Source: Candidatus Liptonbacteria bacterium RIFCSPLOWO2_01_FULL_53_13
GTDB taxonomy: Bacteria; Patescibacteriota; Minisyncoccia; UBA6257; 2-01-FULL-56-20
Direction: 5' to 3'
Length of the DNA: 6,590 nucleotides
Assembly (NCBI GenBank): GCA_001818895.1
Contig: MHLB01000027.1
Coordinates: forward strand, 9,231-15,820
Part shown: in pieces, positions 1-4,365 of the stretch
Numbering within the stretch: position 1 is the first letter of the stretch
Layout of the letters: the number at the start of each line of letters is the position of its first letter
Notes under the pieces: generated by a model
The model's database searches: none
What the model saw: the letters and a program-made list of their open reading frames with translations, nothing else
Told to the model about the DNA's origin: nothing
Translations under genes and position numbers: made by a program

Positions 1-252
1 AGCGATCCGCTGGCGATGGCCCGGCTCCGGAATGGCGCTCGTTATCGTGACATCGGACGTGAATTATGGCTTGCACCGCAAACCATAAGCTCAATTAAAA
101 AAGCATTTTTGGCGCAGAGCTACGCCAGCAATTGGGAAAAAGCAAAAGCACAGAAACAGGCGCGTATTCAGGCATGGATTGAGAAAAGGCACCAACGGCG
201 CGAACCCAAATTTTACCGTCGCACCAAATATGGAAGGATGCCCGTTTTTTGA
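1..252 (+). CDS. TrpR/YerC-like helix-turn-helix protein, 5' end outside the window
   Basis: The frame is open from the first base of the window to the TGA at 250-252, so this is the C-terminal part of a longer protein; the ATG at 16 is probably internal. The visible part contains a helix-turn-helix of the TrpR/YerC-YecD type: Gly-Ala-Arg-Tyr-Arg-Asp-Ile-Gly-Arg-Glu-Leu (turn) followed by a recognition-helix-like stretch Ala-Pro-Gln-Thr-Ile-Ser-Ser-Ile-Lys-Lys. After it comes a strongly basic, probably helical tail rich in Lys, Arg and Gln that ends in an aromatic/basic segment. Members of this superfamily are small DNA-binding proteins. The regulatory target cannot be read from the window. 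It converges with the MutY-like gene with 45 nt between the stop codons. The HTH of a transposase or resolvase would look similar, so the family call is moderate while the DNA-binding call is firmer. Confidence 0.6.
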   Translation, partial: SDPLAMARLRNGARYRDIGRELWLAPQTISSIKKAFLAQSYASNWEKAKAQKQARIQAWIEKRHQRREPKFYRRTKYGRMPVF

Positions 253-264
253 CGAAGCATCATT

Positions 265-284
265 CGCTATGAGGCCTCATAGCG
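265..284. repeat. Perfect 20-bp palindrome between convergent stop codons
   Basis: The arm CGCTATGAGG is followed immediately by its exact reverse complement CCTCATAGCG. It lies in the 45-nt gap between the HTH gene stop (252) and the MutY-like gene stop (298). A second short inverted repeat, GCGAT-CGT-ATCGC, follows at 286-298. As RNA either strand folds into a stem of about 8 bp, which fits a bidirectional 3'-end structure. Neither strand has a T-tract after the stem, so it is not a textbook intrinsic terminator. Perfect dyad symmetry is also what a dimeric DNA-binding protein would recognise. Confidence 0.7.
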
Positions 285-297
285 GGCGATCGTATCG

Positions 298-1125
298 CTA
301 GCGTCCGATGGCGAAAGAATGATTTCGCTTTACGATAAATCCCTCTTTCTGTAATTGAGCGAGAACTTGCACTATCTGGAGATTGGATTCGCCGACGAGC
401 CGTGCAATTGCGAGTGGTGTAAGTGATGTTTTAGTAATCAGCAATTCTAATATTTTTCCACGCAGTTGCCGGTTGGAGCCATTGAATTTTGATTGAACTT
501 TATAGTGCCTGCTTTTTCGGTTCGGGTTCCCTCCTGCGACCCGGGCGAGCATTGCGCCATAGTCCATAAGCGCGTAGTACCACTCGCGGAGATTTTTACG
601 GTCAGCGGTCTGTTCTACGAGGGGGAAAATTGCGTTATCCCCTACTTTTTTTCCGTTCGGAAAGAAGAAATGAAGAAATACGCGCCGGATATTCGTTTCA
701 ATGAATGGCGCGGGGATGTGATATGCGAACGCGAGAACCGCGCCCGCGGTGCTCTGGCCTATGCCGGGAAGCGCAAGAAGCGATTCGCGGTCTTTGGGAA
801 GTTTTCCACCGTGGCGCAAGACGACCGCCTCAGCTATCTTTTTAAGCGCGAGTGCCCGCCGGTTGTATCCGAGCCCCTGCCACGCAGAGAGCACCTCTCT
901 CATCGGCGCGCGCGCAAGTGCGCGGAAGTCCGGGAACCGCCCGAGGAACGTTGGATAATATAAAAGTACCCGCGAAACCTGCGTTTGCTGGAGCATTATC
1001 TCCGAGACAAGGATGCGATAGGGATTGCGCGTATTGCGCCATGGCAAATTGCGCCCGTGCGCGCGGTAATGTTGCCATATTTCCCGTTGAAAGCGGCGAA
1101 TTGCCGCACGGTTTAACGAAGCCAT
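298..1125 (-). CDS. MutY-like HhH-GPD DNA glycosylase lacking the Fe-S cluster
   Basis: A base-excision-repair glycosylase of the MutY branch, whose classical members remove adenine mispaired with 8-oxoguanine. Seen in the sequence: LPWR (27-30); NPYRILVSEIMLQQTQV (34-50) containing the MutY catalytic Glu as E42; WQGLGYNRRA (82-91); and the helix-hairpin-helix LPGIGQSTAGAVL (119-131). At the position of the conserved catalytic Asp (D138 in E. coli MutY, ILDGNVKR) this protein has FIETNIRR with E143. The usual C-x6-C-x2-C-x5-C Fe-S loop is absent: after ALMDYGAML (186-193) comes an NPNRKSRHY segment, and the whole protein contains no cysteine. Instead of the NUDIX-like 8-oxoG recognition domain, the last 55 residues look like a small winged helix. 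It is 275 aa against about 350 for E. coli MutY. Its ATG overlaps the 3' end of the hydrolase gene by 13 nt, with GGAAG about 10 nt upstream. Substrate specificity should be regarded as unknown. Confidence 0.85.
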   Translation of the reverse strand: MASLNRAAIRRFQREIWQHYRAHGRNLPWRNTRNPYRILVSEIMLQQTQVSRVLLYYPTFLGRFPDFRALARAPMREVLSAWQGLGYNRRALALKKIAEAVVLRHGGKLPKDRESLLALPGIGQSTAGAVLAFAYHIPAPFIETNIRRVFLHFFFPNGKKVGDNAIFPLVEQTADRKNLREWYYALMDYGAMLARVAGGNPNRKSRHYKVQSKFNGSNRQLRGKILELLITKTSLTPLAIARLVGESNLQIVQVLAQLQKEGFIVKRNHSFAIGR

Positions 1126-1775
1126 GCAAGGATTTCTTCCGCAAGGTCGGGCGATTCTTTTCCGAACATATCGGTGCCGTGGCCGGCATGATGGTATGTG
1201 ATAAGCTTTTTCTCCGCGTCACTCGCAGTATGTTCATAGATTTTCGTTGCCATCGCGGCGCAGTTGCTTCCGCTCCGCCGCATATCGTCTTCCGACGCGG
1301 CAAGCAGAAGCCGCTGTCCCTGGCGGAGCGCCTGTGCAAGCGGCAGGGTCTCAATCCCGTAGTAATTGAGTCCGGCGGAGAGAAGCACCGCGGTTTTCAC
1401 GCCGGGGTGCGCGGCAAGATACTGAAGCGAAAGATTCGCTCCGATGGATGCGCCCACGAGCGCGATATCTCCTTCAGATATGTTCTTTGTCCGCAGGAAC
1501 GCCATCCCCGCCTCCACATCCAGAATGCTTTTCTGATGGTCGGCATCGTGGAGATTTTGATATCCATCCGGTCCGCTGGCGGAATCCCCGTGCCCGCGCA
1601 GGTCAATCGCAAGCGCGTGGTAGCCCTTTTCCGCGAGCCGGGGCGCAAATTCGCCCCATGATTCCTTTGTCGCGGGCATCATGTGGACAAGCAGCACGCC
1701 GCGCGGAGCGTTTCCGGGATAGTAATTCCCGGCAATAGTAGCGGAATCGGTTGTCGTAAGGATTATTTTTTCCAT
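1113..1775 (-). CDS. Alpha/beta hydrolase (serine hydrolase, dienelactone-hydrolase-like size)
   Basis: A compact single-domain alpha/beta-hydrolase of 220 aa. Visible landmarks in order: an N-terminal beta strand with GVLLVHMMP (26-34), where HMMP matches the oxyanion-hole region; YHALAIDLRGHGDS (52-65), the typical strand-4 motif; the nucleophile elbow LVGASIGAN (106-114) with Ser110; an acidic residue in AASEDD (159-164), probably Asp163 or Asp164; and the C-terminal histidine in HHAGHGTDMF (195-204), most likely His199. The complete Ser-Asp-His set suggests an active esterase, lipase or peptidase-like enzyme, but the substrate cannot be read from the sequence. There is no signal peptide, so it is probably cytoplasmic. 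Its ATG is 9 nt after the microprotein stop and lacks a Shine-Dalgarno site, suggesting translational coupling. Its end overlaps the MutY-like gene, so the three appear to form one operon. Confidence 0.85.
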   Translation of the reverse strand: MEKIILTTTDSATIAGNYYPGNAPRGVLLVHMMPATKESWGEFAPRLAEKGYHALAIDLRGHGDSASGPDGYQNLHDADHQKSILDVEAGMAFLRTKNISEGDIALVGASIGANLSLQYLAAHPGVKTAVLLSAGLNYYGIETLPLAQALRQGQRLLLAASEDDMRRSGSNCAAMATKIYEHTASDAEKKLITYHHAGHGTDMFGKESPDLAEEILAWLR

Positions 1776-1784
1776 AGCGAGGCG

Positions 1785-1865
1785 TTATCTTGTGCCGTAG
1801 AACCAAAAACACACAATAAGAATGATTGCGATGCCGAACATAATGCCGAGCGCCTGTCGTCCCAT
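1785..1865 (-). CDS. 26-residue single-pass membrane microprotein
   Basis: A short open frame (ATG at 1865, TAA at 1785) in the gap upstream of the hydrolase gene. The product begins with a short polar, basic N-terminus (Met-Gly-Arg-Gln), continues as a hydrophobic stretch GIMFGIAIILIVCFWFYG (residues 7-24) long enough to span a membrane, and ends Thr-Arg. Support for a real gene: a perfect TATAAT box with an upstream TG ends 6 nt before the ATG, so transcription would start at or next to the start codon, and the hydrolase ATG follows 9 nt after the stop. The function is unknown. Proteins of this shape are often single-helix partners of membrane complexes, but nothing here identifies one. A leader peptide controlling the downstream operon is an alternative. 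Confidence 0.55.
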   Translation of the reverse strand: MGRQALGIMFGIAIILIVCFWFYGTR

Positions 1866-1871
1866 GTCCGC

Positions 1872-1880
1872 ATTATAGCA
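1872..1880 (-). promoter_or_regulatory. Extended -10 promoter of the microprotein-hydrolase-mutY operon
   Basis: Read on the minus strand: TGC-TATAAT, an extended -10 with the consensus hexamer at 1877-1872. Six nucleotides (GCGGAC) separate it from the ATG at 1865, so the expected start of transcription falls on or next to the start codon. No convincing -35 lies 16-18 nt upstream, consistent with an extended -10 class promoter. Confidence 0.65.
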
Positions 1881-1895
1881 TTTTCGTTCCGTAGC

Positions 1896-1904
1896 TGATA
1901 TGAT
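1896..1904 (+). promoter_or_regulatory. Extended -10 promoter of the lytic transglycosylase gene
   Basis: TGA-TATGAT on the plus strand, with the hexamer at 1899-1904 (5 of 6 matches to TATAAT), is followed by 7 nt and the ATG at 1912. An RNA started here would begin at about 1911-1912, making the message leaderless. There is no Shine-Dalgarno site before either candidate ATG (1900 or 1912), and the ATG at 1900 overlaps the -10 box. These facts favour 1912 as the translation start. Confidence 0.55.
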
Positions 1905-1911
1905 ACATCAT

Positions 1912-2676
1912 ATGAATCCGTTTTTCGGAGTTTTAATCGCAGTTGCCGCAGTCGCGGTTCCTCAAAGCCGCGTGACATACGTGAAAAAAGAACTGGCCTC
2001 TGCAAAGATTCCCACAACGTATGTCAATTCACTTTTTTCCGATAAGCGTCTCAAGGTGTATGCCCCCGCGACGGTAAAGAAAAAAATATCCGTGGACTTC
2101 GTGAAGCTCGGCGCGAACATTCTTGCGATTTCTTCCGTTGAACAAGGCAAGAAATTCATTGAAGAAAATAAGAAAGCGCTTGAAAGCGTTGAGAAAGAAT
2201 ACGGCGTTCCCAAAGAAGACATTGCGGCGATTATCCGCGTGGAGAGCAACTTCGGAAAGTTCCTTGGGAGTACCACGGTATTCAACGTGTTTTACACAGG
2301 GCTTGCGCTGGACTCCGCGAAGGAATGGAAATGGGATGCGGCGAACCTCGTCGCGCTTGCCAAGTACTGCTACCAGACCAAAACAGATTGTTTTTCCATC
2401 AAGGGCTCGTATGCGGGCGCATTCGGGCTTTCACAGTTTCTTCCCCATTCGGTCATTGAATGGGGCGTGGACGGCGACAAGAACGGCATCATTGACCCGT
2501 TTGACGCGGAAGATTCCATCGCGAGCACCGCAAACTTCCTGAAAGAGCACGGATGGCAGGTGGATAAAAAGAAGGCGCTCGCAAAGTATTATGGCGGAGG
2601 GACGGCATACTCAAAGACGATCCTCAAGTATTCGGATGCGCTTAAAAAAAAGCCTTCCGCAAAAACGAAGAAATAA
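1912..2676 (+). CDS. MltB-like lytic murein transglycosylase (SLT family 3), exported
   Basis: Predicted to cleave the MurNAc-GlcNAc bond of peptidoglycan with formation of 1,6-anhydro-MurNAc, acting outside the membrane. From the start at 1912 (254 aa): a hydrophobic N-terminal segment (residues 4-16) compatible with an export signal or anchor, though without a clear basic n-region; a helical region; IIRVESNFGKFLGSTTVFNV (107-126) with the catalytic Glu as E111; the substrate-groove motif GSYAGAFGLSQFLPHS (165-180); an EF-hand-like DGDKNGIID (187-195) corresponding to the calcium loop of the MltB/Slt35 family; and SIASTANFLKEHGW (202-215). The C-terminus is a Lys-rich tail. C153 and C160 could form a disulfide outside the cell. 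An alternative in-frame ATG at 1900 adds four residues (MIHH). Its promoter is divergent from the microprotein operon, with about 20 nt between the two -10 boxes. Confidence 0.9.
   Translation: MNPFFGVLIAVAAVAVPQSRVTYVKKELASAKIPTTYVNSLFSDKRLKVYAPATVKKKISVDFVKLGANILAISSVEQGKKFIEENKKALESVEKEYGVPKEDIAAIIRVESNFGKFLGSTTVFNVFYTGLALDSAKEWKWDAANLVALAKYCYQTKTDCFSIKGSYAGAFGLSQFLPHSVIEWGVDGDKNGIIDPFDAEDSIASTANFLKEHGWQVDKKKALAKYYGGGTAYSKTILKYSDALKKKPSAKTKK
2644..2663 (-). terminator. Possible weak intrinsic terminator for the SIMPL-MazG pair
   Basis: On the minus strand, 25-50 nt after the MazG-like stop codon and inside the end of the convergent transglycosylase gene, a short CTTC/GAAG stem is followed by GC and a run of eight T (plus strand: eight A at 2644-2651). 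The stem is short, so this is a weak call. The A-run also simply encodes lysines on the plus strand. Confidence 0.25.
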
Positions 2677-2688
2677 CAGAAGAATTCG

Positions 2689-3051
2689 CTACTTTGCGCG
2701 TTCGGCGTATTCGGTGTATTTCAGATGTTTTCCTTTCACTTTGTCGGCAGGATATTTTTTTGCGTTCTTTTTCATCTTTTCTCTGAACGCTTCCGCGATG
2801 TTGATCTTGAAGTCGTGGCTCATCACAAGTACCCAAAAAAGCACGTCCGCAAGTTCGTCACAGATATCTTCCTTGTGAACGCGCAGATGATGGCCGATTT
2901 CTTTATCGTTTTTCCACTGAAAATGTTCCGATACTTCCGCCGCTTCAAGCATAAGCGAAAGCGCCATATCTTTGGGCGTATGGAATTGTTTCCAATCGCG
3001 CTCCTTGCGGAATTTAAGGATAAGGCTGGTAAGTTTTTTAATGTCGCTCAT
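2689..3051 (-). CDS. MazG-like nucleotide pyrophosphohydrolase (dCTPase/RS21-C6 type)
   Basis: A small all-alpha NTP pyrophosphohydrolase, a family that hydrolyses (d)NTPs to the monophosphate and pyrophosphate and sanitises the nucleotide pool. Seen: RDWKQFHTPKDMALSLMLEAAEVSEHFQW (18-46), carrying the first acidic metal-binding set E36, E39 and E42; EDICDELADVLFWVLVM (61-77), with the second set E66 and D69; and the downstream KMKKNAKKYP (92-101) typical of the family. The length of 120 aa fits the single-domain MazG-like/DCTPP1 group rather than two-domain MazG. The ATG follows the SIMPL stop codon by only 2 nt and there is no Shine-Dalgarno site, so it is probably translated by coupling. 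Which nucleotide is preferred cannot be told from the sequence. It is cytoplasmic. Confidence 0.87.
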   Translation of the reverse strand: MSDIKKLTSLILKFRKERDWKQFHTPKDMALSLMLEAAEVSEHFQWKNDKEIGHHLRVHKEDICDELADVLFWVLVMSHDFKINIAEAFREKMKKNAKKYPADKVKGKHLKYTEYAERAK

Positions 3052-3053
3052 GA

Positions 3054-3857
3054 CTAGCGTATCTCGTATCTCAGGGTGACGGTCACGGTTACGTCTTTTG
3101 AGCCGGGCTCAATCGCCGGTGAGGGTGTTCTTGGCGCCACGGAGCTTACTGCCATGCCCATCGCGGAATCCCCTCCCTTGCCGTATTCGGAGTAGGCCTG
3201 GGGATAATTGTATTCGTCCACAAAGAGCAAACGGCCGAGCGAGAACCCGCTCGCTTTTGCCACCGCTTTCGCGCTCTCGCGCGCCTTGGCAATCGCTTCC
3301 GCGCGCGCCTCGCTTCGCACCTTCGTCGGGTCGTCAATCGTGAAGTTGAGCGTGCCTACCTGGTTTGCGCCGTTATCCACTACGCCCGCCATAATGTCCC
3401 CTATCTTTGCAAAATCGCGAACCTTGACGGCAACCGACTGGGTAATCGTGTATCCCACGATGGAAGCGGGCGGACAAGGTTGTACCTCGCCCGAGCTGAA
3501 GACCGGCGTTCCGCAATTATAGTATTGGTAGCGGGGACTCACATTATAACTTTCGGTTTTGATGTCTTTCGCATCCACCCCTTTTGATTTCAGAAACGCA
3601 ATCGCTTTATTCGTCTTCTCGGTATTCTCGGTCTGAAGCTTGCCGATGTCTTTCCCTCCCTCGGTCAGCACCGTAAACGAGAATTGCGCCACATCGGGAA
3701 TGGCAACGACTTTTCCCTCTCCGGAGACGCTGAAGCTCCGGTATCCCCCTTCGCTGGAACGCGCATAAGTGCCGACGTATTTCACCGCCGCGTATCCGAA
3801 CAGGAGCACCGCGATCACAATCGCGACGCCCAACGCATCTTTAATTTTTTGGTTCAT
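3054..3857 (-). CDS. SIMPL-domain (DUF541/YggE-like) membrane-anchored protein
   Basis: The 267-residue product starts with a short basic N-terminus and one hydrophobic helix (about residues 8-28) that acts as an uncleaved anchor or signal, so the rest is extracytoplasmic. The body is a SIMPL/DUF541 domain: FSVSGEGKVVAIPDVAQFSFTV (about 42-63) is its hallmark first strand; NKAIAFLKSKGVDAKDIKTESYNVSPRY (about 83-110) is the following helix and strand; then VGYTITQSVAVKVRDFAKIGDIM, then ARAEAIAKARESAKAVAKASG, and a final beta strand VTVTVTLRYEIR. Family members include E. coli YggE and Brucella BP26. They are linked to stress and oligomeric channel-like assemblies, but the biochemical role is unsettled. 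A Gly/Ser/Ala/Pro-rich linker precedes the last strand. C115 and C128 may form a disulfide. It appears to be first in an operon with the MazG-like gene. Confidence 0.9.
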   Translation of the reverse strand: MNQKIKDALGVAIVIAVLLFGYAAVKYVGTYARSSEGGYRSFSVSGEGKVVAIPDVAQFSFTVLTEGGKDIGKLQTENTEKTNKAIAFLKSKGVDAKDIKTESYNVSPRYQYYNCGTPVFSSGEVQPCPPASIVGYTITQSVAVKVRDFAKIGDIMAGVVDNGANQVGTLNFTIDDPTKVRSEARAEAIAKARESAKAVAKASGFSLGRLLFVDEYNYPQAYSEYGKGGDSAMGMAVSSVAPRTPSPAIEPGSKDVTVTVTLRYEIR

Positions 3858-3862
3858 ATGTT

Positions 3863-3874
3863 TTTATATTATTA
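3863..3874 (-). promoter_or_regulatory. AT-rich -10 region of the SIMPL-MazG operon
   Basis: On the minus strand the sequence TAATAATATAAA runs up to 5 nt before the CATATG start of the SIMPL gene. Several overlapping hexamers (TAATAA, TAATAT, TATAAA) could serve as the -10. All of them place the transcript start within a few nt of the ATG, and no Shine-Dalgarno site is present. A weak TTG-containing -35 candidate lies 16 nt upstream of TAATAA. The exact box is uncertain. Confidence 0.4.
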
Positions 3875-3928
3875 CGACGCCTCTAGTATGGCACAAAATA
3901 GAGCTTATGGGAATATCCACAGGCGGGG

Positions 3929-3958
3929 TTGACACATCAATAAATCCAATGTTATATT
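3929..3958 (+). promoter_or_regulatory. Consensus sigma-70-type promoter of the small Cys-rich gene
   Basis: A perfect TTGACA -35 (3929-3934), an 18-nt spacer ending in TGT, and TATATT (3953-3958, 5 of 6 matches, with the extended -10 TG at 3950-3951). The predicted transcript start near 3965 gives a leader of about 70 nt before the ATG at 4036. This is the only promoter in the window with a perfect -35, and the only one here with a long leader. Confidence 0.75.
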
Positions 3959-4020
3959 TCCCAACCAGAACCTCAACAGGGATTTACATCATCACGCGCC
4001 GTAGACCCTAACTCGAGCTT

Positions 4021-4026
4021 GAGAGG
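4021..4026 (+). promoter_or_regulatory. Shine-Dalgarno site of the Cys-rich gene
   Basis: GAGAGG ends 9 nt before the ATG at 4036 and fixes this start. It is the clearest ribosome binding site in the window. ACCTC at 3970-3974 in the same leader is complementary to GAGGT at 4023-4027 and could mask it. Confidence 0.6.
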
Positions 4027-4035
4027 TAAAGACAA

Positions 4036-4257
4036 ATGGTTCACGTACATCAGATCCCGACAGTCACCGCGTCGGGGAGCGAATCGTGCGGATGTTGCGG
4101 CAAGCCGTTGCCGAAGGGTAGCAAGGTTCTCGAAGTCCTCGGGATCTTCTTCTGCAACGACAGCAGCATCTGCCAGGAGGCTGCACGCAGCAAGAGCCGG
4201 GTCCCCGCTTTCGTTCCCGTCGGCAAGGAACCGACACGGGCCGAGATCGGCGCGTGA
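4036..4257 (+). CDS. Small Cys-rich putative zinc-binding protein of unknown function
   Basis: The 73-residue product has a putative zinc site: Cys18-x2-Cys21 in the motif SCGCCGKPLPKGSK (17-30), followed by Cys40-x5-Cys46 in FFCNDSSICQ (38-47). The CxxCGKPLP knuckle resembles short zinc-ribbon or treble-clef proteins such as the DUF2116 type, but I do not recognise a named family. Cys20 is an extra cysteine next to the first pair. The N-terminus has two His (3 and 5) that could also bind metal, and the C-terminal 25 residues are charged and Pro-rich. The gene is transcriptionally self-contained, with a consensus promoter, leader, Shine-Dalgarno site and tandem terminators. Codon use differs from its neighbours: lysine is always AAG and isoleucine almost always ATC, with many C/G-ending codons. 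This suggests a foreign origin or high expression. The call as a gene is strong; the function is unknown. Confidence 0.75.
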   Translation: MVHVHQIPTVTASGSESCGCCGKPLPKGSKVLEVLGIFFCNDSSICQEAARSKSRVPAFVPVGKEPTRAEIGA

Positions 4258-4274
4258 GCGAGAAGTAGCCGTAC

Positions 4275-4338
4275 TGGAGGTTCTCGGGGTGTCACATGTC
4301 ACAGATGCATCCGCTCCGAGAACCTCCACACCCCTTTT
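4275..4338 (+). terminator. Long-stem terminator after the Cys-rich gene
   Basis: GGAGGTTCTCGG (4276-4287) is an exact inverted repeat of CCGAGAACCTCC (4316-4327). The stem extends by one T-A pair outward and a few wobble pairs inward, leaving a loop of about 20 nt. Four T follow at 4335-4338. It starts 18 nt after the stop codon. The stem is symmetric, so it may also block the convergent phosphatase transcript, although no T-tract is present on that side. Confidence 0.65.
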
Positions 4339-4339
4339 G

Positions 4340-4365
4340 CGCCCCCCAGGGCGTTTTATAATTTT
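4340..4365 (+). terminator. Second intrinsic terminator in tandem
   Basis: CGCCC-CCCA-GGGCG (4340-4353) forms a compact 5-bp GC stem with a 4-nt loop, directly followed by TTTTATAATTTT (4354-4365). It lies just after the longer hairpin and overlaps the last bases of the convergent PP2C gene, whose stop is at 4356-4358. Confidence 0.6.

Noticed and set aside
493..963. Plus-strand frame of 156 codons inside the MutY-like gene
   Set aside because: Antisense shadow of a well-supported HhH-GPD gene; no start signal and no recognisable motif.
852..1661. Long plus-strand open frame of 269 codons opposite the hydrolase and mutY-like genes
   Set aside because: Antisense shadow: the minus strand encodes recognisable catalytic motifs of two families in order, while this product is low-complexity, rich in Arg, Ala and Pro, and matches nothing recognisable.
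1900..1902. ATG at 1900 as start of the transglycosylase
   Set aside because: It overlaps the predicted -10 hexamer at 1899-1904 and has no Shine-Dalgarno site; 1912 fits a leaderless transcript better. The difference is only four residues, so it remains possible.
4126..4306. VLEVLG encoded twice: in the Cys-rich gene (from 4126) and, in another frame, in the terminator arm (from 4271) with mainly third-position differences
   Set aside because: Could be a remnant duplication, but the similarity stops after about 22 nt and the second copy is accounted for as a hairpin arm; too short to claim.
4357..4362. Perfect TATAAT on the plus strand
   Set aside because: It lies in the T-rich tail of the second terminator, has no -35 partner and no gene follows on that strand.
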